A DNA stretch of 64,000 bases, taken from Candidatus Nucleicultrix amoebiphila FS5. GTDB lineage: Bacteria; Pseudomonadota; Alphaproteobacteria; Caedimonadales; Nucleicultricaceae. Location of the stretch: NCBI RefSeq assembly GCF_002117145.1, contig NZ_CP008743.1, positions 1,550,001 through 1,614,000 of the forward strand, read 5' to 3'. The notes under the pieces are model-generated. The model was not told the origin of the DNA, searched no databases, and was given only the letters and a program-made list of their open reading frames with translations. This document shows positions 36,024 to 42,804 of this stretch, in pieces (within the stretch, counting starts at the first letter, position 1; each line of letters opens with the position of its first letter). The translations under genes and the position numbers were made by a program.

Positions 36024-36138
36024 GTTCTGTTTGTTGTCTTCCCGACCGCAGCGAAGCGAAGAATCTGAATCGTACGCATTTGTTTTAGGGGTTTAGCCCC
36101 CCGTTCTTGACAGAAGAGAGGGGCCGTTGGGTTGTCCT

Positions 36139-37506
36139 CTATTCCTGTAAGTTTTTGATCTCTTCTTCCGTAAGTCCGGTGTAAGAGATAATGGATTCGA
36201 TTTTGACATGATCCTTGATCATATTTCTCGCGATCTCAAGGCTCGCTTCTTTTATGCCTTCTTTTTTACCCTCTTCTTTGCCTTTTTCTATACCTTCTTC
36301 TCTGCCCTCTTCCAGGGCTTCCATTTTCATAGAGTCGATGTGATGAGAATAGCGAGAAAAGTCGTCATCTTGCTCGTCGTAATCAGCGCGTTCCTTCTCC
36401 AATAAACCCGTATCTTTGCTTAACTCATAGGCCTTGTGGAGTCCAGGGCTGAGGCCTTCGGGAATTTCTTTCAAGTTCTGAGCGTTTCGATAATAGTCGA
36501 GCCAATCTTTAAGATCCTTATTCTCTTTGAGCTCTTCTTCATCGCCCCTTACATTGCCCAAGGAATACTGAATCAATTGTAATTCAGGAATGATATTATT
36601 CGGATCCTTTTGATCTTGCATGATGTAATGGCGCATAAAGTGCGCTCCTTTAGGCCAGAACCGTGTGCTTTCAGGTCCAGCTCCTAAGACATTGATACAA
36701 ATCAACTTTTTAAGATCTTTCCAGGGTTGGCCCTTCCGCAACTGATTACCATAAACATGGGCGGCATAAGCAAGGGCTCTCTTATCCCAATAGTTCTGTT
36801 TCTTGACTTGAACTTCCACCAAAACATACTCATCCGTCGACAAGCGACACAACACATCTACCTCAGAGTCTCGTTGTTCCAGGGGTAATAAGCTTAAGAG
36901 ATCTCCATAGTGTGCTCCAACGCCTCGCAAAAACGTTGTCCCCAACGGCGAGGTTTTTTTATAGCCCATCACTTTGTATTGGGTGGGATGCTGTTGGACA
37001 TCTTCCATATAGTCTACGATTTTTGAATCCCTCAAAAGTTCTTTAAGATTGCTCATTCGTCGAATTGGATTTAGGGAAGCATCGAGAGGTTGGGTTGAGA
37101 CAACGTCCGGAAGCTTGGCAAAGGTTTTGATAAAATCCAGACGGGCCTCATCGTCGGCGAGAACCTTTTTAACGGTGGCATCATAGGTGGGACGACCAAA
37201 AACCTGCTTTGCTTGTTGTATCCAAGACCCTGGCTCCTTAAGCAGCTTAGGACTTGTTGTAAAAGACCGACGCTGGAAATGTTTATGGCTCATAGGGAAT
37301 TTTATTTTTCCCTGTCGAGAAGCAAGCGTCTTGTTCTGACTGAAAGGATGAACTTTTTTCGGTTCTGTTTTTTTCTTTAAGCACAGGCGGCTAACACCTT
37401 GGACCAAGTCTTCAACCAAGAAAGACCCGTGGCTTTCGCCAGGACTCATCATAAATAAACTTACGACACTTGCTATAAATTTTGGACGCATCCACTGCAG
37501 ACCCAT
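36139..37506 (-). CDS. Rpn-like PD-(D/E)XK nuclease family protein with signal peptide (copy 1)
   Basis: 455 residues. The core (about 105-330) has the order of the Rpn/recombination-promoting nuclease family: YDATVKKVLADDE, EVDVLC (Asp217), then LVEVQVKKQNYW with the catalytic Glu231-x-Gln233. The C-terminus holds the typical GREEGIEKGKEEGKKEG run and a short helical tail (TGLTEEEIKNL). Unusual is the N-terminus, MRPKFIASVVSLFMMSPGESHGS, which looks like a Sec signal, although Rpn proteins are cytoplasmic. The 5' end and promoter are nearly identical to those of the gene at 38029-39381, while the bodies differ. Confidence 0.75.
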   Translation of the reverse strand: MGLQWMRPKFIASVVSLFMMSPGESHGSFLVEDLVQGVSRLCLKKKTEPKKVHPFSQNKTLASRQGKIKFPMSHKHFQRRSFTTSPKLLKEPGSWIQQAKQVFGRPTYDATVKKVLADDEARLDFIKTFAKLPDVVSTQPLDASLNPIRRMSNLKELLRDSKIVDYMEDVQQHPTQYKVMGYKKTSPLGTTFLRGVGAHYGDLLSLLPLEQRDSEVDVLCRLSTDEYVLVEVQVKKQNYWDKRALAYAAHVYGNQLRKGQPWKDLKKLICINVLGAGPESTRFWPKGAHFMRHYIMQDQKDPNNIIPELQLIQYSLGNVRGDEEELKENKDLKDWLDYYRNAQNLKEIPEGLSPGLHKAYELSKDTGLLEKERADYDEQDDDFSRYSHHIDSMKMEALEEGREEGIEKGKEEGKKEGIKEASLEIARNMIKDHVKIESIISYTGLTEEEIKNLQE

Positions 37507-37507
37507 G

Positions 37508-37523
37508 GAACATTCTCCTGTTC
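37508..37523 (-). promoter_or_regulatory. SD-in-loop hairpin before the Rpn-like gene (copy 1)
   Basis: On the minus strand GAACA and TGTTC form a 5-base stem whose 6-base loop is GGAGAA, the ribosome binding site. The same hairpin, with one loop change, stands before the second copy (39383-39398). Confidence 0.45.
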
Positions 37524-37571
37524 AATAAACGTTACACAACGCCCGCATGATTTTTATGATTTATTTAGAAC

Positions 37572-37599
37572 ACTATATCCATATTTATCACTATGTCAA
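37572..37599 (-). promoter_or_regulatory. Sigma-70 promoter of Rpn-like copy 1
   Basis: On the minus strand TTGACA (37594-37599), 16-base spacer, TATAGT (37572-37577). About 60 bases of leader follow before the ATG. Confidence 0.7.
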
Positions 37600-37673
37600 G
37601 TTTTTTGTCAATTATGTCACTAGCACGTGATATGACCGAGGTAATTAACACTTCAATTGACCGATGAGAGGAT

Positions 37674-37692
37674 GGGATTCGAGGAGGATCCC
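37674..37692 (+). promoter_or_regulatory. SD-in-loop hairpin before the transposase remnant
   Basis: GGGAT (37674-37678) and ATCCC (37688-37692) flank a loop holding GAGGAGG, and the ATG follows at once at 37693. It could limit translation of the transposase. Confidence 0.4.
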
Positions 37693-37971
37693 ATGAAGAG
37701 AGAAGCACGGATAATTGAAGGAGTCATGAGGATGAAGTTTGAAGAGATCTATGATCGCTTTCAAAAGGGGCGATTAACAACCCAAGAAGCAGCAGAGTTA
37801 CTAAGCGTGAGTGTGAGTACATTTTATCGCAAGCGGGAGAGATATAGGGAAGAAGGCTTTGAAGGGACGTATGGGGACCGACGCTTAGGCAGGGTATCGC
37901 CCCACCGGGCAGAGGATGGAGAGGTTCGATGGTCACTCTACGACACATACTTTGTTAACGATCTCTTGTAA
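37693..37971 (+). pseudogene. Remnant of an ISNCY/IS1202-like transposase (N-terminal HTH only)
   Basis: About 92 residues. MKFEEIYDRFQKGRLTTQEAAELLSV plus STFYRKRERYREEGFEG and the DRRLGRVSPHRA turn match the N-terminal helix-turn-helix region of ISNCY-type transposases. After PHRA the frame no longer follows the family, and the DDE catalytic part is missing. This is a truncated insertion sequence between the two Rpn-like genes. Confidence 0.6.
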
Positions 37972-37992
37972 AACCCCTCAATAAGAAGAGCC

Positions 37993-38020
37993 CCTGGCTC
38001 TCTTTGAGCCAGGTCTTTTT
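37993..38020 (+). terminator. Terminator hairpin between the transposase remnant and Rpn-like copy 2
   Basis: CCTGGCTC and GAGCCAGG form an 8-base stem with a TCTTT loop, followed by TCTTTTT on the plus strand. It ends the transposase-side transcript; the Rpn-like gene lies on the other strand just beyond. Confidence 0.75.
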
Positions 38021-38028
38021 GGCCTCTC

Positions 38029-39381
38029 TTACTGGAGAGTTTTGAGCTCTTCTAAAGAAAGACCTGTGGTCGCTGCAACCTCTTCCGAAGAGAGATTTTT
38101 TTTGAGTAATTTTCTCGCAATCTCAAGGCTGGCCTCTTTTATGCCTTTTTCTATGCCTTCTTTCATCCCTTCTATTCTGCCTTTTTCTATCCCTTCTTTT
38201 ATTCCTTCTTCTTTTTGGGCGCTCACATAATGACTAATATTTTGACGTTTGATATAAGCTTCCTCATAGCGCATCATCACATCTTCTGGAAGCGTTCGAA
38301 TGGTGTGATAGGCTTCCTTAATCACCGGTGACGACACACTCTGTTCAACTTCTTCCATAGACTTTAAATGACCATGGGCGAGCAACTCGAGCCACTCGCG
38401 ATAGTCCGCAGACTCCCCCGCTAAGACTGAGAGAGGTTTATGATGGGATAAAGCCCCAAGGTTAATATCGATGAACTCAAGACCGCTCCGTGTCATTCGG
38501 GGAACCTTCTTCTCTGCTAACACAAAATCCCGGCGTAATTCATCTTCTCCCCAAGGCTCCATCCGATACCAGGGCAGAAGTTGATGAAGGTGATGGGGCA
38601 CCTTGGGCGGGGTTTCAAAGAGGCTAATCCCAACGACTTTTCTTACTTTGTCAGCAAGGTCTACATCCGTTTTAAGCTCTGACCATTTAAACCCCTTGGG
38701 AAACTGGCGATGAAACAAACCACACACATGATCAAGAATACGAATGTCCCAGAAATTCTGCGGTTCAACTTGCACTTCCACATTGATCAACCCAAACCGT
38801 GTTTTACAAATCAAATCCAGCTGGGTATTGCGCTCTTCTGCCGGCAGCGAGGCCACAAGATGATAATAAATCGGCGCAAGCTGTTTTAAAAACTCACGCA
38901 TCTTACCCATGGATCTATTGGTCCTGGCATTGATGACAAGGGGATCCTTCAGGTCCTTCTCAACCTCCTTCATAAGAAGGATATGCTTTTTATCGTTTAT
39001 AAAACCTCTGAGCGCTGTAAAACTTTTAAGAGGATTCAGGGCCTGATCCAAGTATTCAGACTCTAGAATTTCTTCTCCCAAGACGGCACTCAAAAAGGAA
39101 TTCCGAAAATGATCCTTTTGCATCACATGCTTAAACACCGAATCCTCGGTCGCATGGATGTAAACGCCTTTGGGATATTTTTTGGGAAACTCTTGGCGCG
39201 CTTTCTGTGCAAAAGACCGATGCTGGTTTTTTGGAAGGAGAGGCTTGCTTCGAAGCGTAAGTCCCTTCATGCCATCGACCAGGTCTTTCATCAAGAACGA
39301 CCCCTGGCTGTCGCCAGGACTCATCATAAATAAACTTACGACACTTGCTATAAATTTTAGACGCACCCATTGCAGGCCCAT
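38029..39381 (-). CDS. Rpn-like PD-(D/E)XK nuclease family protein with signal peptide (copy 2)
   Basis: 450 residues. The N-terminus MGLQWVRLKFIASVVSLFMM repeats that of the copy at 36139-37506, then the sequences diverge. The core keeps EDSVFKHVMQKDHFRNSF, TQLDLIC (Asp189) and VEVQVEPQNFWD (Glu202, Gln204), the PD-(D/E)XK pattern, and the C-terminus keeps a KEEGIKEGIEKG repeat and a closing ATTGLSLEELKTL helix. Exported by its look. Function unknown: nuclease, toxin-like or effector are all possible. Confidence 0.75.
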   Translation of the reverse strand: MGLQWVRLKFIASVVSLFMMSPGDSQGSFLMKDLVDGMKGLTLRSKPLLPKNQHRSFAQKARQEFPKKYPKGVYIHATEDSVFKHVMQKDHFRNSFLSAVLGEEILESEYLDQALNPLKSFTALRGFINDKKHILLMKEVEKDLKDPLVINARTNRSMGKMREFLKQLAPIYYHLVASLPAEERNTQLDLICKTRFGLINVEVQVEPQNFWDIRILDHVCGLFHRQFPKGFKWSELKTDVDLADKVRKVVGISLFETPPKVPHHLHQLLPWYRMEPWGEDELRRDFVLAEKKVPRMTRSGLEFIDINLGALSHHKPLSVLAGESADYREWLELLAHGHLKSMEEVEQSVSSPVIKEAYHTIRTLPEDVMMRYEEAYIKRQNISHYVSAQKEEGIKEGIEKGRIEGMKEGIEKGIKEASLEIARKLLKKNLSSEEVAATTGLSLEELKTLQ

Positions 39382-39382
39382 G

Positions 39383-39398
39383 GAACACTCTCCTGTTC
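39383..39398 (-). promoter_or_regulatory. SD-in-loop hairpin before Rpn-like copy 2
   Basis: GAACA and TGTTC on the minus strand enclose GGAGAG, the ribosome binding site. Conserved with 37508-37523. Confidence 0.45.
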
Positions 39399-39446
39399 AA
39401 TAAACGTTACACATCGCCCGCATGATTTTTATGATTTATTTAGAAC

Positions 39447-39474
39447 ACTCTATCCATATTTATCACTATGTCAA
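39447..39474 (-). promoter_or_regulatory. Sigma-70 promoter of Rpn-like copy 2
   Basis: On the minus strand TTGACA (39469-39474), 16-base spacer, TAGAGT (39447-39452); one change from copy 1 in the -10 box. Confidence 0.6.
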
Positions 39475-39589
39475 GTTTTTGTCAGTTATTTTGCCTATAA
39501 GGTAACTTCTGATGAATTATTCATCTATGCAGTGATGGTGGCACAGAGGCGGGAAGGACGTAATCTAGGTATGGATGAAACCGTCAAGC

Positions 39590-40450
39590 TTAGCGCTTCT
39601 TTGGCGCGTTCTTTTTAAAAATAATGGATAACATTGAGATCATTTTGTCTCGTAGTTCCGAGCGAGGAATGACCATATCAACCATACCATGCTCTAATAA
39701 ATACTCTGCTGTTTGAAAGCCTGCTGGCAATTGCTCTCGGATTGTTTCTTTAATGACTCTGGCACCTGCAAAGCCAATAGTAGCACCAGGTTCTGCTATT
39801 GAGATATCGCCCAACATAGCAAAAGATGCTGAAACGCCCCCTGTGGTTGGGTCGGTTAACAGTGTGATATAAGGCAACGTTGCTTCTTTGATTAATCGAA
39901 CGGCAATGGTAGTACGGGGCATTTGCATTAAAGAAAGGATACCTTCTTGCATACGCGCCCCTCCAGATGAAGGCACGACTACATAAGCGGCCTTATTTTT
40001 AATGGCCAGTTCAGCAGCTTTTATCAATCCACTGCCAACGGTCATGCCCATAGAGCCTCCCATAAAACGGAAGTCAAAGACAGCCATGACAACAGGATGT
40101 CCCCCCATTGTACCATTAGCAATTATAAGAGCGTCGTCTTGTTTGAGTTTATGACGAGAATCTTTAAGGCGTTCACTGTATTTCTTTAAATCTTTAAATT
40201 TAAGTGGGTCATCAACGCTCTTGGGTAAAGGAACTAGAGTGTATTTGGGGTCCATCAACAACTCGAGTCGTTGAAAAGGGTCTAATCGCAAATGATGGCC
40301 ACAATGTCGACACACATGAAGATTATCGACCAATTCTCGATGGAAGAGCATTTGCTCACATCCTGGACATTTCTGCCAGAGGTTCTCAGGTACATCCTTA
40401 CCTACAAGAGAGCGCAGTTTGGGGCGAACAAAGTTGGTGAGCCAGTTCAT
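39590..40450 (-). CDS. accD: Acetyl-CoA carboxylase, carboxyltransferase beta subunit
   Basis: Transfers the carboxyl group from biotin to acetyl-CoA together with AccA. Zinc ribbon C-x2-C (KCPGC) and CRHCGHH lie near the N-terminus; the crotonase-like domain includes GGSMGMTVGSGLIKAAE and SSGGARMQEGILSLMQM, then LTDPTTGGVSASFAMLGD. 286 residues. Start at 40450 has GGAG seven bases upstream; an earlier in-frame ATG at 40468 has its site too close. It stands apart from accBC. Confidence 0.96.
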   Translation of the reverse strand: MNWLTNFVRPKLRSLVGKDVPENLWQKCPGCEQMLFHRELVDNLHVCRHCGHHLRLDPFQRLELLMDPKYTLVPLPKSVDDPLKFKDLKKYSERLKDSRHKLKQDDALIIANGTMGGHPVVMAVFDFRFMGGSMGMTVGSGLIKAAELAIKNKAAYVVVPSSGGARMQEGILSLMQMPRTTIAVRLIKEATLPYITLLTDPTTGGVSASFAMLGDISIAEPGATIGFAGARVIKETIREQLPAGFQTAEYLLEHGMVDMVIPRSELRDKMISMLSIIFKKNAPKKR

Positions 40451-40711
40451 CAGGGGTCTCCAAAACATCCTTTAAGGTTTCTCCAGTATTTCCTTAGCAG
40501 AAATTCAAAATGAGCTGAAGTTCTTTCTTTGTGATGAGAATTCGGTTTTCTGATCGGGAAGACACGTGCTTTCGTTATCACGAGTGAAGACCGTGACCCT
40601 AACTTACTTTCTGACTTCTGATTGCTGGCAGTTGATATCTGTGTGTATGTCCCCTTAGATCCTTTATTTATAATAGGTTAAACTTATTTTTGACACTTTG
40701 TATCTTTTTTC

Positions 40712-40740
40712 TTGACATATAGTTCTATAATCATTATATA
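40712..40740 (+). promoter_or_regulatory. Near-consensus sigma-70 promoter with no obvious gene behind it
   Basis: TTGACA (40712-40717), exactly 17 bases, TATATA (40735-40740). Transcription would begin near 40747. The first 14 codons there (ATG at 40747) read M-F-V-L-Q-S and then soon stop, with no Shine-Dalgarno. Confidence 0.65.
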
Positions 40741-40746
40741 TAAGCT

Positions 40747-40832
40747 ATGTTTGTTCTGCAGAGCACTCTAGATACGTTAAAGAAGTAATAGGTCATTAAG
40801 ATCTTAAGACCACAGCTTTAATAGTCTTTTTT
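40747..40832 (+). ncRNA. Possible small RNA
   Basis: The interval runs from the likely start of the strong promoter to a 5-base hairpin (AAGAC 40806-40810 with GTCTT 40824-40828) running into six T residues. The hairpin is weak with a 13-base loop, so the call is tentative. It may instead be the leader of a longer transcript. Confidence 0.25.
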
Positions 40833-41105
40833 AAAAAAGTCTTGGTTGGTTCGCCCGCCGGCCCGGGACTTTTAGAGAAGATTTTAGTGTTGTTAAAATA
40901 ATTTTTCCTCGGGGAAAGAACTTCGAGAGATTGACTTGAAAATGCCAGCCTCTTGAAAAAACTATCGTGCTCTTTCCTCCTTCGACCCGGTGCTACCACA
41001 TCAGAGGTTGAGGGAGCGAAAGGGTCATATTTAAATGGATGGTGTCGCATTAGCGAGCCATTAACGCACTCGTATGGGCCCGCCGCCAGCAGTCAAGTTT
41101 ACTCT

Positions 41106-41133
41106 TTGACTTCTGATAGTATGTGTTTATAAG
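41106..41133 (+). promoter_or_regulatory. Promoter of the GrpB-GNAT gene
   Basis: TTGACT (41106-41111), 16 bases, TATAAG (41128-41133). The expected start site falls only a few bases before the ATG at 41142, so the mRNA may be leaderless; no Shine-Dalgarno is seen. Confidence 0.5.
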
Positions 41134-41141
41134 AAAAAGTT

Positions 41142-42104
41142 ATGACAGACAAAACAAACAACATTGAAGTAGCACCTTATGACCCTCGGTGGCCAAAAAT
41201 CTTTGCATTTGAGGCGGCAATCATCAAAGAAGCATTGGGCGATAACTGCATTGATATTCATCATATTGGTTCAACGTCTGTACCAGGTTTAGTTGCTAAA
41301 CCTAAAATCGATATCATCGCAGTTGTAAAAGATCCCATAAAAGCAATCCCAAATTTAGAAGCAATAGGACTAACATACAAAGGGGAATACAATATCCTTA
41401 TGCATTATGGTTTTAGTAAACGTGGAGATGTTGATATCAACTTGCATGTATATGAAACTGGGCATCCTGAAATAGAGCTGAACATTCTTTTCAGAGATTA
41501 TTTACGAAAAAATCTATCAGCTCGCGATGAGTATGCGGCGCTTAAAGAACGCCTTTTACAAGACGATAGTTCGTTTGAGAAAGATAAATCTTCCTTTAGA
41601 CGGTATACTCTTCGTAAAGGAGATTTTATTCGCAAAATACTAAAAGAAACGGGTTTTAGTAGCTTAAGGGTGCTTAAGTGTACTGATAGTACAGAATGGA
41701 GTGCAGCCAAGAATTTTCGTCAGAAATATTTTTTCGATAATGTATCTATCTCTGATCCTTATACTTGGACATTTGATCACCCAAGCCATGTTCATTTAAT
41801 TTGTTATCAAGGCTCTGAAATTATTGGTTATGCTCACATCCAACTATGGACTGAAGCCAGAGCTGCCATAAGAATCATTGTTCTCGATCAAAAGCAACGT
41901 AATCAAGGATTAGGTAGACAGTTTTTAGACTGTATTGAAAAATGGCTGAAGCGTCAGAACTATAAAAGTATTCATGCGGAAGCTTCACCCGAAGCAGTAA
42001 CGTTTTACAAAAAGCTTGGATACACCTCCATGCCATTTAATGATCCAGATTCTCATGAAAGCGATCCTCGCGACATTCCTATGGGAAAGATGTTGTGTGT
42101 CTGA
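41142..42104 (+). CDS. GrpB-domain and GNAT acetyltransferase fusion
   Basis: 320 residues. The N-terminal half (about 1-165) is a GrpB/UPF0157 nucleotidyltransferase-fold domain: PYDPRWPKIFAFEA, IHHIGSTSVPGL and KPKIDIIAVV, with FRDYLRKN. The C-terminal half (about 175-320) is a GNAT domain with AHIQLWTEARAAIRIIVLD and QRNQGLGRQFL (acetyl-CoA loop), ending in a FYKKLGYTSMPF helix-strand. No neighbouring gene gives a substrate. GrpB is sometimes linked to coenzyme A or resistance functions, but the role is unproven. Confidence 0.85.
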   Translation: MTDKTNNIEVAPYDPRWPKIFAFEAAIIKEALGDNCIDIHHIGSTSVPGLVAKPKIDIIAVVKDPIKAIPNLEAIGLTYKGEYNILMHYGFSKRGDVDINLHVYETGHPEIELNILFRDYLRKNLSARDEYAALKERLLQDDSSFEKDKSSFRRYTLRKGDFIRKILKETGFSSLRVLKCTDSTEWSAAKNFRQKYFFDNVSISDPYTWTFDHPSHVHLICYQGSEIIGYAHIQLWTEARAAIRIIVLDQKQRNQGLGRQFLDCIEKWLKRQNYKSIHAEASPEAVTFYKKLGYTSMPFNDPDSHESDPRDIPMGKMLCV

Positions 42105-42160
42105 ATTGAGTCTTATTCTTCAATTTTGGAAAGATAGAGATATTTTTGCATTGATTTCAT

Positions 42161-42194
42161 AAAAAAATGCAGCTTACGAAAATAGTAAGCTGCA
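42161..42194 (-). terminator. Rho-independent terminator of ihfB
   Basis: A perfect 10-base stem (TGCAGCTTAC / GTAAGCTGCA, 7-base loop) followed on the minus strand by seven T residues. Confidence 0.9.
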
Positions 42195-42218
42195 AAAATT
42201 GCTTGGACTAGGTTGTTT

Positions 42219-42506
42219 TTACCGACTGTTTACATTAAGTCTGTCGCGTAGGTATTTTCCCGCCTTAAAGAAGGGAACAACTTTTCCACTAACTTTTACA
42301 GAAACTCCTGTGCGCGGGTTACGACCGAGACGTGGTTCACGACGACGAGTGGTGAAAACTCCAAAACCTCTGATCTCAACTCTTTTGCCCGTTGAAAGTG
42401 CAGCAGAGATTTCTTCAAAAACCACATCTATACTCTTTTCTGCTTGTGAATTAGTCAGACCTGGCTTTTGCGAAAGTAATTTAAGTACTAGTTCAGAACG
42501 CGTCAT
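42219..42506 (-). CDS. ihfB: Integration host factor beta subunit
   Basis: DNA-bending protein of 95 residues. MTRSELVLKLL, KRVEIRGFGVFTTRRREPRLGRNPRTG and the closing FFKAGKYLRDRL fit IHF beta better than HU. It shares the intergenic region with the sigma-54 promoter of fliK, where IHF-type bending is often needed. Confidence 0.9.
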   Translation of the reverse strand: MTRSELVLKLLSQKPGLTNSQAEKSIDVVFEEISAALSTGKRVEIRGFGVFTTRRREPRLGRNPRTGVSVKVSGKVVPFFKAGKYLRDRLNVNSR

Positions 42507-42606
42507 TTTACTCTCCCGGTAATTATATGTATTTATTATTATTTTTTTTAATCAGCAGAAATCAAAATGATTCGTGATTATTTGTTTAGACAATCATTAT
42601 TAAATG

Positions 42607-42633
42607 ATCAACCTTTGATTTTCAAGATCAAAT
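42607..42633 (+). promoter_or_regulatory. ATCAA/TTGAT palindrome, site 1 upstream of the sigma-54 promoter
   Basis: ATCAACCTTTGATTTT begins at 42607; ATCAA-N3-TTGAT is an inverted repeat, and a further ATCAA follows at 42628. Centre about 140 bases before the -24 box, a usual distance for an enhancer. Confidence 0.5.
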
Positions 42634-42686
42634 CCCATTAGAATAGGAATTTATATTTTTAATATAGACAACTTTATTAACGAATT

Positions 42687-42702
42687 ATCAACCATTGATT
42701 TT
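42687..42702 (+). promoter_or_regulatory. ATCAA/TTGAT palindrome, site 2 upstream of the sigma-54 promoter
   Basis: ATCAACCATTGATTTT differs from site 1 at one base of 16 and is a perfect 5-3-5 palindrome. It also comes close to the IHF consensus (one mismatch), so either the FlbD-like activator or IHF could bind. Confidence 0.5.
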
Positions 42703-42753
42703 AACCCCTTTAATTTCAGTAGTTTATAGATAGGAGGTTTTTTAATTTTTCAC

Positions 42754-42770
42754 TTGGCCTAACTTTTGCA
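42754..42770 (+). promoter_or_regulatory. Sigma-54 promoter of fliK-flgD-flgE
   Basis: TTGGC (GG of the -24 box at 42756-42757) and TTGCA (GC of the -12 box at 42768-42769) are spaced exactly as in the consensus: TGGC, seven bases, TTGC. The start of fliK lies 36 bases on, with GGAGGA at 42795-42800. Confidence 0.85.
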
Positions 42771-42804
42771 ACATGAGTTATAGCCAAAAATTTTGGAGGA
42801 TTAT

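Larger units (their letters stand above)
37365..37615 (-). repeat. Direct repeat copy 1: promoter, leader and signal-peptide coding end of the Rpn-like genes
   Basis: About 110 bases upstream of the start and about 130 bases into the coding region are almost the same as 39250-39490. The edges are approximate; similarity fades after roughly residue 45 of the protein. It spans promoter, SD hairpin and signal peptide, so it behaves as an expression and export cassette. Confidence 0.75.
39250..39490 (-). repeat. Direct repeat copy 2: promoter, leader and signal-peptide coding end
   Basis: Partner of 37365-37615, about 1.9 kb away in the same orientation. Differences are single bases in the leader and more in the coding part. 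Confidence 0.75.
40451..41141. other. 690-base region without a convincing gene
   Basis: Between accD and the GrpB-GNAT gene. It holds a very good sigma-70 promoter at 40712-40740, a weak hairpin with T run near 40806-40832, a short G+C-rich patch (about 40850-40870 and 41070-41095) unlike its surroundings, and the promoter of the GrpB-GNAT gene at 41106-41133. A minus-strand frame of 84 codons (40796-41050) lacks a binding site and recognisable content. Confidence 0.6.
42507..42804. other. Divergent control region between ihfB and fliK
   Basis: About 300 AT-rich bases containing two 16-base repeats (42607-42622, 42687-42702) and a sigma-54 promoter (42754-42770). The ihfB promoter on the minus strand is not clear. 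Confidence 0.7.

Noticed and set aside
39370-39618. 82-codon plus-strand frame between the Rpn-like copy 2 and accD
   Set aside because: It crosses the promoter and 5' end of the Rpn-like gene and the end of accD on the opposite strand. The part YKVTSDELFIYAVMVAQRR looks protein-like but is too short to identify; it might be a gene fragment.
40796-41050. 84-codon minus-strand frame
   Set aside because: No binding site, odd composition from the G+C-rich patches, and no motif.
42507-42804. CRISPR-like repeats in the ihfB-fliK region
   Set aside because: Only two short 16-base repeats and no regular spacers.
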